Source: UBA8752 sp965657965 (lineage in GTDB: Bacteria; Bacteroidota; Bacteroidia; Flavobacteriales_D; Sanyastnellaceae). Taken from it: a DNA stretch of 64,000 nt. Positions 35,602-43,470 of the stretch are shown here, one piece after another. The notes under the pieces are model-generated. The model did not search any database. It was given only the letters and a program-made list of their open reading frames with translations, and had not been told where the DNA came from. Where the stretch lies: contig CBFHQM010000001.1 in the NCBI GenBank assembly GCA_965657965.1, forward strand, positions 124,001 to 188,000, in the 5' to 3' direction. The number at the start of each line of letters is the position of its first letter. The first letter of the stretch is position 1. The position numbers and the translations under genes were made by a program.

Positions 35602-36011
35602 TGAAGAAGCTCGAACACATCGGCATCGCTGTCGAGGACCTCGATGCTGCAGAGCGCATTTTTGGAGATGTTCTAGGCTCCCCCGCCTACAAACGAGAAG
35701 AAGTGGCCGGGGAAGCGGTGTTGACCGCCTTTTTTCAATCTGGTGAGAGCAAAGTAGAGCTGCTCGTCCCCACCTCTCCCGACAGCGCCATTGCCAAACA
35801 CCTCGCACGGCGGGGACCCGGCTTGCACCATGTGGCCTTTTATGTGGACGACTTGCCCGCGGAACTCAAGCGCCTAGAAGGCTTAGGCTATCGCGTGGTA
35901 ACCGGCCCGAAAGCAGGTGCAGACGGCAAAACCATTGCCTTCCTCCACCCCAGTGACACCGGTAAAGTCTTGGTGGAACTCTGCACAAACAACGGACAGG
36001 ACGTGGCCTGA
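35601..36011 (+). CDS. mce: methylmalonyl-CoA epimerase
   Basis: The enzyme interconverts the two epimers of methylmalonyl-CoA, linking propionyl-CoA and the succinyl-CoA pool. The 136-residue vicinal-oxygen-chelate protein has two beta-alpha-beta-beta-beta modules with metal ligands expected in LEHIGIAV (H), GPGLHHVAFYV (H) and the C-terminal LVELC (E). The start ATG 35601 overlaps the last base of the kmo stop. Typical length is about 135. Mutase and carboxylase genes are not in the window. Context with kmo suggests amino-acid carbon use, but that is inference. Confidence 0.93.
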   Translation: MKKLEHIGIAVEDLDAAERIFGDVLGSPAYKREEVAGEAVLTAFFQSGESKVELLVPTSPDSAIAKHLARRGPGLHHVAFYVDDLPAELKRLEGLGYRVVTGPKAGADGKTIAFLHPSDTGKVLVELCTNNGQDVA

Positions 36012-36088
36012 CTCTGTCTGCGCTTCAACGCTTGTTCCCGGACAACCGAGCAAGGCCTTGTCCTTCCGTAAAAAAGGGAACAAATGAA

Positions 36089-36116
36089 AAGCGCCCCGAA
36101 CGTTTTCAGGGCGCTT
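36089..36116 (-). terminator. intrinsic terminator, probably for gdhA
   Basis: AAGCGCCC (36089-36096) and GGGCGCTT (36109-36116) form an 8-bp stem; on the minus strand the hairpin is followed by TTCATTTG with part of the T run in the stem. It sits 158 nt after the gdhA stop. The 262 bp between mce and gdhA hold no gene I can support; small hairpins (CCACGCTTGCCTCGTGG, CGGCTATGCTAGCCG) lie inside. Confidence 0.55.
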
Positions 36117-36273
36117 CACTTAACCAAATTGCTTGCCTACCACGCTTGCCTCGTGGCATCAAACGGCTATGCTAGCCGCTGCTTCAAAACTAATCTTGCT
36201 TCCTTGTTTCCCTTGTAGGATGGAGGCTCAGACGAAACGTAGGCACTACCCTACACCTTGCCCGAACAGGGCT

Positions 36274-37620
36274 TTACACCACACCCTGGTCAATCATGGC
36301 ATCCGCCACTTTCACAAATCCAGCAATGTTGGCCCCTTGGACGTAGTCCACTGAGCCATCGGGTTGACGGCCATACTCTACGCACTGGGCGTGGATGTCC
36401 TTCATAATGCGCTGCAAGCGGCCATCCACTTCTTCTGAAGTCCATGACAAGCGCAGACTGTTCTGCGACATTTCCAATCCAGACGTCGCCACGCCGCCGG
36501 CATTGGAGGCCTTGCCGGGCGCAAACATGACACCCGCCTTTTGGAAAGCTTCGACGGCTTCTGGCGTACACGGCATGTTGGCGCCTTCTGCAACCGCCAT
36601 ACAACCGTTGGAAACCAAGGCTTGTGCCTCACGACCATCCAACTCGTTTTGGGTCGCACAAGGGAAGGCCAAATCACAAGCCAAATCCCATGGATCTTGG
36701 CCTTCGCGGAACGTGACGCCATCGTGGGCGTCCGCATATTCTTTGATTCTCCCTCGTCGTACCTCCTTGAGGTCTTTGAGCCAAGCGAGCTTTTCTTCGG
36801 TCAGTCCTGCAGAATCGTGAATGCTGCCTTTGCTGTCGCTTAGGGCAATCACCTTGCCACCCAAGCGGAGGCATTTCTCAGCGGCATGAAGAGCCACATT
36901 GCCCGACCCGCTGATCACGACGGTTTTGCCCTCGATGCTTTGGTCCTTCACAGCCAACATTTCTGCCATGAAGTAAGTCGCACCATAGCCTGTGGCCTCG
37001 GGACGAATCAAAGACCCTCCCCATGCCGGTTTTTTGCCAGTCAAAACACCAGTAAACTCATTGCGAAGACGCTTGTACTGACCAAACATGTAGCCAATCT
37101 CCCGGCCACCTACTCCAATGTCACCCGCAGGGACGTCGGTGTTTGGGCCGATGTGACGTGACAACTCCGTCATGAAGCTCTGACAAAAGCGCATGACTTC
37201 CCGGTCGGATTTGCCTTTTGGATCAAAGTCCGAACCGCCTTTTCCCCCGCCCATGGGTAGGGTGGTCAGCGAGTTCTTGAACACCTGTTCAAAGCCCAAG
37301 AACTTGAGGATGCTCAAATTCACACTCGGGTGGAAACGCAAGCCGCCTTTGTACGGACCTATGGCGGAGTTGAACTCTACCCGATAGCCTCGGTTGACTT
37401 GAATTTCGCCCTGGTCATCTGTCCACGGGACGCGGAATTGGATGACCCGTTCGGGTTCAATCATCCGCTCAAGAAGGGCGTGCCCATCGAAATGCGGATT
37501 GGATTCAATAAAAGGAATGACGGTCTCTGCGACCTCTTCAACTGCCTGCAAAAACTCAGGCTCATTGGGATTCCGGCGTTTGGCCTCGGCCATAAACGCC
37601 TGGACGCGTGGGTGCTCCAT
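36274..37620 (-). CDS. gdhA: NADP-type glutamate dehydrogenase
   Basis: GdhA aminates 2-oxoglutarate to glutamate in the cytosol. The 448-residue hexameric type shows the catalytic lysine in LPMGGGKGGSDFDPKG (about residues 122-137), substrate-binding KGGLRFHPSVNLS, the phosphate-binding loop VISGSGNVALHAAEKC and SNAGGVATSGLEMSQN near the end. Length is typical of the small hexameric NADP enzymes. A TACTTTCG box lies 30 nt upstream and a terminator downstream, so it is a single-gene transcript. Confidence 0.96.
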   Translation of the reverse strand: MEHPRVQAFMAEAKRRNPNEPEFLQAVEEVAETVIPFIESNPHFDGHALLERMIEPERVIQFRVPWTDDQGEIQVNRGYRVEFNSAIGPYKGGLRFHPSVNLSILKFLGFEQVFKNSLTTLPMGGGKGGSDFDPKGKSDREVMRFCQSFMTELSRHIGPNTDVPAGDIGVGGREIGYMFGQYKRLRNEFTGVLTGKKPAWGGSLIRPEATGYGATYFMAEMLAVKDQSIEGKTVVISGSGNVALHAAEKCLRLGGKVIALSDSKGSIHDSAGLTEEKLAWLKDLKEVRRGRIKEYADAHDGVTFREGQDPWDLACDLAFPCATQNELDGREAQALVSNGCMAVAEGANMPCTPEAVEAFQKAGVMFAPGKASNAGGVATSGLEMSQNSLRLSWTSEEVDGRLQRIMKDIHAQCVEYGRQPDGSVDYVQGANIAGFVKVADAMIDQGVV

Positions 37621-37650
37621 GATGAGTGACGTATCGATTGACGTGCGGTG

Positions 37651-37658
37651 CGAAAGTA
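37651..37658 (-). promoter_or_regulatory. candidate -7 box for gdhA
   Basis: Minus-strand TACTTTCG fits TAnnTTYG and ends 30 nt before the gdhA ATG. A TTTG lies about 14 nt further upstream, closer than the usual -33 distance. Confidence 0.4.
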
Positions 37659-37739
37659 CAATTCAGCGGTTCCAAATGCACTCAGGACACCACGAATGTT
37701 TTCAGGCTTTTGTGGTTGCCAAGTCCATTGGCCTCTGTT

Positions 37740-38516
37740 TCAGAGAGAACGGGTTCGGCCACCATCAACTGGCAGGTTAATTCCGCTGATGTAGGCAGCA
37801 GCCGGACTGCACAAAAAGGCAATGGCCGACCCTATTTCGTGGGCTTCACCCAAGCGCTTCAGGGGCACCGCTTTGGCCATGTTTTCCAACACCGATTCCG
37901 GTGTAGTTCCCGTTTTGGCCGCTTTGGCTTCGGCGATTTGATCGAGCCTGGCGGTGCGGGTCGCGCCGGGCAGAACGTTGTTGACTGTGATGTTGTCGGG
38001 GCCGAGCTCATTGGCCAACGTTTTGGCCCAGTTGGCCACAGCACCGCGCACAGTATTGGACACTCCCAATCCATCCAAAGGCTGCTTGACCGAAGTTGAA
38101 ATGACATTCACGATGCGTCCGCCTCCGGCTGATCGCATGCCGGGCAAAACAGCCTGAACCAGCTTTTGATTGCACAGCAAATGCTGAGTAAACGCCGCGA
38201 GGTAGGCCTCCACATTTGCGCCGTGAGCCGGTCCGCCGGGAGGTCCACCGGTGTTGTTGATCAAGATGTGAACCGGTCCGCGTTCCACAGCGGCAAGCGC
38301 TGCGGCAGAAACGCCCTCGGGCTGTGTAAAATCGGCCACCAAATGCCCATGGCCCTCGCCTGGCAAGGACTGGACTGCGTCCATTAATCGGCCTTCATTG
38401 CGGGCCAAAAGCGTACACTTGGCCCCAAGGCTGGCCAACTCGCGGGCGGCCGCGAGGCCAATGCCTTGTGAAGCCCCACACACCAAAGCGTGCTTTCCAT
38501 GGAGATCCATCTGCAT
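37740..38516 (-). CDS. short-chain dehydrogenase/reductase with altered active site
   Basis: This 258-residue Rossmann protein has the SDR coenzyme loop GASQGIGLA near residue 16 and the NNTGG motif (LINNTGGPPGG). The region of the catalytic residues reads STSVKQPLDGLGVSNTVRGA: aligned with FabG, the catalytic Tyr becomes Ser and the Lys becomes Arg. The oxidoreductase activity may therefore be changed or lost. The C-terminal YISGINLPVDGG is canonical. Start ATG 38516 or 38510; the neighbouring gene at 38547 is divergent and 30 bp away. Confidence 0.82.
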   Translation of the reverse strand: MQMDLHGKHALVCGASQGIGLAAARELASLGAKCTLLARNEGRLMDAVQSLPGEGHGHLVADFTQPEGVSAAALAAVERGPVHILINNTGGPPGGPAHGANVEAYLAAFTQHLLCNQKLVQAVLPGMRSAGGGRIVNVISTSVKQPLDGLGVSNTVRGAVANWAKTLANELGPDNITVNNVLPGATRTARLDQIAEAKAAKTGTTPESVLENMAKAVPLKRLGEAHEIGSAIAFLCSPAAAYISGINLPVDGGRTRSL

Positions 38517-38534
38517 GGGCGCAATGTACCCCCG

Positions 38535-38542
38535 TATCTTCG
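38535..38542 (+). promoter_or_regulatory. -7 box 4 nt before the membrane protein gene
   Basis: TATCTTCG is followed by CCAC and ATG, the same geometry as pdxA. Confidence 0.45.
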
Positions 38543-38546
38543 CCAC

Positions 38547-38999
38547 ATGATCACTGGTATTCAACATCTGCATGGAACACTCCGTTGGGTCGTTCTCGTG
38601 CTCTTGCTCCTCTCGATTGTCAAGGCGTTCACAGGCATGTCTTCGGGACGTGCTTTTGGGGACGGGGACCGCAAACGCGGCCTGTTCACCATGATTTCGC
38701 TCCACCTTCAACTCGTGCTGGGATTGGCACTCTACTTCGGAAAAGGTTGGGCAGCCAAGCTCGGCGACGCCGAAGTCATGGCCGACACCGTGCAGCGGTT
38801 CTTTTCGCTGGAGCACCTGGTCACCATGCTCTTGGCGGTGATCCTTGGGACATTTGGTCACAGCTTGGCCAAACGCGCATCGGATGACCGAAGCAAATTC
38901 CGCCGCCAAGCCATTTGGTTCACCGTGTCCTTGGTGCTCATTCTTTCGAGCATCCCCTGGCCTTTCCGCGAAGGGTTCGAAGCCTACGGTTGGTTGTGA
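38547..38999 (+). CDS. four-helix membrane protein (cytochrome b-like annotation)
   Basis: This 150-residue protein has four hydrophobic helices (about 12-30, 47-65, 82-105, 120-140) and histidines in the first (IQHLHGTLR), second (SLHLQL) and third (LEHLV) segments, plus FGHSLAKR. Similar proteins in Bacteroidota are often labelled cytochrome B, though heme binding is unproven. Start ATG 38547 was chosen over an upstream in-frame ATG inside the SDR gene. It overlaps the cytochrome c lipoprotein by 4 bp (GTGA), which supports a redox role. Confidence 0.7.
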   Translation: MITGIQHLHGTLRWVVLVLLLLSIVKAFTGMSSGRAFGDGDRKRGLFTMISLHLQLVLGLALYFGKGWAAKLGDAEVMADTVQRFFSLEHLVTMLLAVILGTFGHSLAKRASDDRSKFRRQAIWFTVSLVLILSSIPWPFREGFEAYGWL

Positions 39000-39337
39000 T
39001 TCCCGCTTCGCTACGGTCTTTCCTGTGGCTGGGCATCCCCCTGATTTTGTGGGGGTGTGCTGGGTCCCCTGTGCCGACATCCGATATGGATTCAGCCCAA
39101 GAAATTGCGGAGCCAGAGGCACGTGCGCTCTACCTCCGCAAGTGTTCCCTGTGCCACGGTGCAGATGGCAAGCTCAAGGCCTCCAAATCTCCGGACCTCA
39201 GCCTGTCTACCCTGAGCTTGGAAAAACGCGTGGCCCTGATCACCTATGGAAAAGGAACCATGCCCGGACAGAAAGAAGTGCTGAACCGAGCTGAAATCAC
39301 AGCGGTCGCCCGATACATCGAACGTTTTCGAGAGTAA
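38996..39337 (+). CDS. cytochrome c lipoprotein
   Basis: This 113-residue protein starts at GTG 38996, overlapping the upstream stop. It has a signal peptide with lipobox-like LILWGC at about residue 20 (lipid-anchored cysteine), then one heme site CSLCHG and the distal methionine in GKGTMPGQ. It is a small class I cytochrome c domain (about 35-113), acting in the periplasm or at the membrane surface. Its electron partner could be the adjacent membrane protein or a terminal oxidase elsewhere. hflX overlaps its stop by one base. Confidence 0.85.
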   Translation: MIPASLRSFLWLGIPLILWGCAGSPVPTSDMDSAQEIAEPEARALYLRKCSLCHGADGKLKASKSPDLSLSTLSLEKRVALITYGKGTMPGQKEVLNRAEITAVARYIERFRE

Positions 39338-40515
39338 TGCTGGAGAAACCCTTAGCCCGAACGGACGGCAAACCTGAAAGGGCGGTGCTGGTTGGCTTGG
39401 CCACCCGAGACCAACCGCGAGCATTGCTCGCGGAATACCTCGACGAGCTCGAGTTTTTGGCGCGAACTGCCCATGCCGAAACGATTCATACGTTCACACA
39501 GTCCTTGGATCACCCTGATGTCCGCACGTTTGTGGGCAAGGGAAAATTCCAAGAGATCACCCAATACATCGAAGAGAACGACATCGACCTGCTCATTTTT
39601 GACGATGAGTTGAGTCCTTCTCAACTCCGCAATCTTGGCGAGGCCCTGCCGGAAACCAAGGTTCTCGACCGGGCCAACCTGATTCTGGACATTTTTGCTC
39701 AACGTGCCAGAACCGCGCATGCCAAAACGCAGGTAGAACTGGCTCAATACCAATACCTGCTCCCCCGTCTCACCAACATGTGGACCCACTTGCAAAAGCA
39801 AAAGGGGGGCATTGGCATGAAAGGCCCCGGAGAAAAAGAAATTGAGACGGACCGACGCATCATCCGTGACCGCATTAGCGCACTCAAAAAAGACTTGGCC
39901 GCCATCGACCGTCAGATGGCCACCCAGCGCGGCAACCGCGGTGCGCTCGTGCGCGTGGCCCTCGTTGGGTACACCAATGCAGGAAAGTCCACCCTGATGA
40001 ACCGGCTGTCCAAGTCAGAAGTGTTTGCCGAAGACAAGCTCTTTGCCACCTTGGACACCACGGTGCGCAAAGTTGTGGTGCACAACCTGCCTTTCCTCTT
40101 GACCGACACCGTGGGGTTCATCCGCAAGCTGCCTCACCAATTGGTTGAGAGCTTCAAAAGCACGCTGGACGAGACCCGCGAAAGTGACCTGCTCGTGCAC
40201 ATCATCGACGTGTCCCACCCCCAATTTGAAGACCACCTGAAGGTGGTTGAAGAAACGCTCACAGAAATCGGGGCCGGCGGCCAACGCACGATGCTCATCT
40301 TCAACAAGATTGATCAGCTCCAAGACCCAGCTCAAGAAGTTGACCGGGAATTGCTGATCGAGGGCCTGCGAAATCGATTCTCCGACCACCCAGGACCCGT
40401 TCTCTTTTTGTCGGCCAAAACGAAAGAGGGCATGGACAGCCTGCGCGAGGTTTTATACGCTGAGGTGCGCGAACTCCACGTTCAGAGATTCCCGCACAAT
40501 CACTTCCTTTACTGA
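39337..40515 (+). CDS. hflX: GTPase HflX
   Basis: HflX is a ribosome-splitting, heat-stress-linked GTPase. The 392-residue protein has the HflX N-terminal domain with LDHPDVRTFVGKGK and IFDDELSPSQLRNL, the coiled linker with KGGIGMKGPGEKEIETDRR (about 163-181), and a G domain with Walker A VGYTNAGKST, DTVGFIRKLPHQ and FNKID. Length is usual. The ATG overlaps the stop of the cytochrome gene by one base; rbfA follows 21 bp downstream. Confidence 0.95.
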   Translation: MLEKPLARTDGKPERAVLVGLATRDQPRALLAEYLDELEFLARTAHAETIHTFTQSLDHPDVRTFVGKGKFQEITQYIEENDIDLLIFDDELSPSQLRNLGEALPETKVLDRANLILDIFAQRARTAHAKTQVELAQYQYLLPRLTNMWTHLQKQKGGIGMKGPGEKEIETDRRIIRDRISALKKDLAAIDRQMATQRGNRGALVRVALVGYTNAGKSTLMNRLSKSEVFAEDKLFATLDTTVRKVVVHNLPFLLTDTVGFIRKLPHQLVESFKSTLDETRESDLLVHIIDVSHPQFEDHLKVVEETLTEIGAGGQRTMLIFNKIDQLQDPAQEVDRELLIEGLRNRFSDHPGPVLFLSAKTKEGMDSLREVLYAEVRELHVQRFPHNHFLY

Positions 40516-40536
40516 ACCCCTTCACCCACTTTAATC

Positions 40537-40887
40537 ATGGCCGGAATTCGACAGGAACGTCTCGCTGCGTTGCTCCAAAAAGAAATTGGCAGTCTGCTCC
40601 AAAAAGAAGCGTCTATTCGCTTTGGCGGCCACTTCATCACCGTGACCACAGTGCGGCTAACCCGGGACTTGTCGTTGGCGAGGGTCTACCTCAGCTTTAT
40701 GCCCATCGCGTCGGTGGGCAAACCTGCCGAAGGACTTGCTTTGGTGGAAGCTGAGGCATTTCACCTCCGAAAGGTCTTGGCGGGCAGCATGGGCAAGCAC
40801 CTGCGGAAAATGCCCGAACTGCGGTTTTTCCTCGATGACAGCTTGGACCACTACGAGGAGATTGACAGCTTACTGAAGGACGATTGA
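40537..40887 (+). CDS. rbfA: 30S ribosome-binding factor A
   Basis: RbfA is a KH-domain factor needed for late 30S maturation and cold adaptation. The 116-residue protein shows the typical ITVTTVRLTRDLSLARVYLS, LRKVLAGSMGKHLRKMPELRF and DDSLDHYEEID blocks. Length fits. It shares strand with hflX and converges on the serine hydrolase gene with 6 bp between them. Confidence 0.92.
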   Translation: MAGIRQERLAALLQKEIGSLLQKEASIRFGGHFITVTTVRLTRDLSLARVYLSFMPIASVGKPAEGLALVEAEAFHLRKVLAGSMGKHLRKMPELRFFLDDSLDHYEEIDSLLKDD

Positions 40888-40893
40888 AACCGG

Positions 40894-42165
40894 TTATGGG
40901 GTGCACGGCACCCCAAACCCCGCGAGCAATGCCAGGACATCGGACACGTTGGTCGCACCATCACCTGTGAGGTCCGTTTCGCAAGGGAAAGTGACCTCGG
41001 CACAACCGAAGTCCCCCAACAACAAAATCAAGTCTGCGACCGAACGGAGGCCATCGCCATTCAGGTCTCCGTTGCAAGCGCAGGTCCAGGCCGAAGCGGT
41101 CAACGCGGCTAGCCTTTGCCAAAGCAGTTCATCGAAGGAGGAGCCCGCCAAAACCCCCTCTCCCGCATCGTCTCCCATGCGAATGATCACGCGATCGGAC
41201 GAAGGGATCACGTACAGCTTTTGGTCGTTCATGCCCAACCCCGCCACGAGATCTGAGGGGGCACTCGGAATGAGCGGACCAGGCAAGACCATTTGAGTGG
41301 TGACCACCTGGTAGGAGGGTTGGCCATTGAGCCACCACAAATGCCCGTAGGAAGGATTCAACTCCTGACTCGGGTTCATGGCCTCTGCGAGATAAGCCGG
41401 CGGGATCACCGTGTCGCCCGCCCATATGCCCTGTCTCAATGCCAGCAATCCAAATCGCGCCATGTCCCTTGGTCTGCTATATAGAACGCGATTGAACCCT
41501 ACCGGCACATAGACCATGGACGTGCCGATGGGTTGGTTGATTCGCGTGGCCAAGAACAGATTTTGTCCCATGCCTGTTGCCTCGGAAAGAACCTCGGTCA
41601 ACAGCGTGTAGACTCCATTGTGATAGGCCCACCGCTCGCCGGGCTCCTCCAGGCAGCCCAGACATGATGGAACGGTGCAATCGCGGTTATTGACATCATC
41701 GTCGAGCCCCGACGTCATGGTCAATTGATGGCGCACCGTGATGCCCAGCTCCGCTTCCGGACAATTCGTCCAGCCTTCTCCAAGGTATTCGGACGTCGTG
41801 GCGTCCAAATCGAGCAGGCCTTCACCCGCAGCTTTGCCCACCAGGGCGCCCGTCACCACCTTGCCAGCGGAAGCCCAATACCAAAGGCTGTCTTGGGAGA
41901 AGCTGTCGAAATACCATTCCACCGCAATGCGCCCGCCTTGCAGGACAATAAAGGCTTTGGTGTCACGGGCATCGAGGAAGCCGTGTAAGGAATCCATGCC
42001 CTCGCCACACCAACCCAAAGCGATGTCCGGGTCAACCGTTTCCCATTCACCTGGTCCGCTGCTTGGGGGCACATATTCTACCTGAGCGGTCACGCATGAC
42101 CCAACCATCCAAAAGACAAGTGACCAAGACCAAGAAAGTGCAGGAGATGCCATGTCGAAACCCAT
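40894..42165 (-). CDS. secreted beta-lactamase-fold serine hydrolase with dockerin-like repeats
   Basis: This 423-residue protein starts at ATG 42165 (a TTG upstream at 42174 and ATG 42153 are alternatives). A signal sequence ends near CVTAQ. The catalytic domain (about 50-350) has the SxxK motif in YWASAGKVVTG and a further motif near YHNGVYTLL (Tyr as in YxN-type class C enzymes). The last 60 residues contain two dockerin-like calcium-binding repeats, GDLNGDGLRSVADLILLL and DLTGDGATNVSDVLALL. Class C-like enzymes cleave esters, peptides or beta-lactams; substrate unknown. No CHU_C or other type IX signal follows the repeats. Confidence 0.85.
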   Translation of the reverse strand: MGFDMASPALSWSWSLVFWMVGSCVTAQVEYVPPSSGPGEWETVDPDIALGWCGEGMDSLHGFLDARDTKAFIVLQGGRIAVEWYFDSFSQDSLWYWASAGKVVTGALVGKAAGEGLLDLDATTSEYLGEGWTNCPEAELGITVRHQLTMTSGLDDDVNNRDCTVPSCLGCLEEPGERWAYHNGVYTLLTEVLSEATGMGQNLFLATRINQPIGTSMVYVPVGFNRVLYSRPRDMARFGLLALRQGIWAGDTVIPPAYLAEAMNPSQELNPSYGHLWWLNGQPSYQVVTTQMVLPGPLIPSAPSDLVAGLGMNDQKLYVIPSSDRVIIRMGDDAGEGVLAGSSFDELLWQRLAALTASAWTCACNGDLNGDGLRSVADLILLLGDFGCAEVTFPCETDLTGDGATNVSDVLALLAGFGVPCTP

Positions 42166-42216
42166 ATGCAGCAATTCAAACTACTTCCCCTCGACGATGG
42201 AACCTAATTTGGTCGA

Positions 42217-43461
42217 GTGAACGTCCCATTCCGCATTGCCCGCCGATACCTCTGGTCTCGGAAATCCCAACGTCTGATTCACTTGGTCTCGGGCATCTCG
42301 GTGGTCGTGGTGGCGGCAGTCTGTGCGGCCATGATCGCCATCCTCAGTGCGTTCAACGGCATTGAAGAGTTGGTGGAGGAGTTGTTTTCGAGCCTGGATA
42401 CAGAACTGGCCGTATTGCCAGTGGAAGGCCGTGTTTTGGACGCAGCCTGGGTCGACAGTTTGGCCGCCGTCCCCGGGGTGGCTTGGGCCGGTGGAGTTTT
42501 GGAGCAAGACGTGGTCCTTCGCCGACAAGGTCAGCCGGTTGTGTGCACCTTGTTGGGGTTCAATCAAAACCATGCCAAAAGAACAGGGCTTGCTGGCCGA
42601 CTTCGACGCGGAGATGTGCTTCGGGCCGACACCTTGGGCATGCCCTGTGGGTACGTTGGACTGGGCGTGGCGAGCCAATTGCGTCTTCCGGTGCAACCAG
42701 ATGCGCCCGTGACCTTGAGCGTGAGCGCACCCAAACGTGGCCGCAGTCTGGGTCGGACTCGGGGATTGTCCCTCATGGGAGATGGGGTCGAGCAAATGCT
42801 GGTCACAGGACAGCTTCCCGTGTGTGGCACCTTTTCCATCAACGCCGACATCGACGCCCGCTACATCGTGTCCCCCCTCGATTTTGCCCAATTCGTGCTC
42901 CAGCGAGAAGGTCAAGTTTCCCGAATCGAATTGGTCTCTGACGCCCATGTGTCCGCAGACGATCTGCGCGCGGCATTGGACCAAATGCTTCCAACGGAAA
43001 TGAAGACCCGAACGCGCCGGGAAAAAAATGCACTCATTCATTCGACCAGTCGCGCCGAAAAATGGGCCACGTTTGCCATTCTCAGCTTCATTTTGGTGGT
43101 GGCGGCCTTCAACATCCTTGCCGCCTTGACCATGCTGTTGTTGGACAAGCGCAGGGACATCGCTACACTGTCGGCCATGGGCATGACCCCGCGGGAGATT
43201 CGAAAAGTTTTTAGCTGGCAGGGCATCCTCATCAATGCCGTCGGGGCTGCCGCCGGCGTGACGCTGGGACTGCTTTTGGTGGTGGCGCAAGACCGATATG
43301 GATGGGTGAGACTGGAAGGCGCCATGGTCCCCGCCTACCCCGTTTCGCTGCGTTGGACAGACGTTTTAGGCGTCGTGGCCGTCGTGCTCGGAGTGGGTGG
43401 CACATTCAGTGCTCGAATGGTGGCGTACTTGGTTCGCCGATTGGCGCCCGACGCGGCTTAA
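42217..43461 (+). CDS. ABC transporter permease of the LolC/LolE type
   Basis: This 414-residue FtsX-superfamily permease has one N-terminal membrane helix (about 20-42), a large periplasmic domain (about 45-270) and three more helices (about 282-305, 333-358, 374-395). The N-terminal FRIARRYLWSRKSQRLIHLVS is typical of lipoprotein-releasing LolC/E proteins in Bacteroidota. The start is GTG 42217, with TAATTTG ending 5 nt upstream. The partner ATPase LolD is not nearby. Role: probably lipoprotein release to the outer membrane. Confidence 0.87.
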   Translation: MNVPFRIARRYLWSRKSQRLIHLVSGISVVVVAAVCAAMIAILSAFNGIEELVEELFSSLDTELAVLPVEGRVLDAAWVDSLAAVPGVAWAGGVLEQDVVLRRQGQPVVCTLLGFNQNHAKRTGLAGRLRRGDVLRADTLGMPCGYVGLGVASQLRLPVQPDAPVTLSVSAPKRGRSLGRTRGLSLMGDGVEQMLVTGQLPVCGTFSINADIDARYIVSPLDFAQFVLQREGQVSRIELVSDAHVSADDLRAALDQMLPTEMKTRTRREKNALIHSTSRAEKWATFAILSFILVVAAFNILAALTMLLLDKRRDIATLSAMGMTPREIRKVFSWQGILINAVGAAAGVTLGLLLVVAQDRYGWVRLEGAMVPAYPVSLRWTDVLGVVAVVLGVGGTFSARMVAYLVRRLAPDAA

Positions 43462-43466
43462 TTTTG
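43459..43466 (+). promoter_or_regulatory. -7 box 4 nt before dusB
   Basis: TAATTTTG is a perfect match; its first three bases are also the stop of the upstream permease. CCGC and ATG follow. Confidence 0.45.
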
Positions 43467-43470
43467 CCGC

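Noticed and set aside
34267..35808. 513-codon open frame antisense to kmo and mce
   Set aside because: Shadow of kmo; no recognisable motif and it would span two sound genes.
42181..43290. 369-codon open frame antisense to the LolC-like permease
   Set aside because: Shadow frame; rich in Gln/His/Gly, no membrane segments or motifs.
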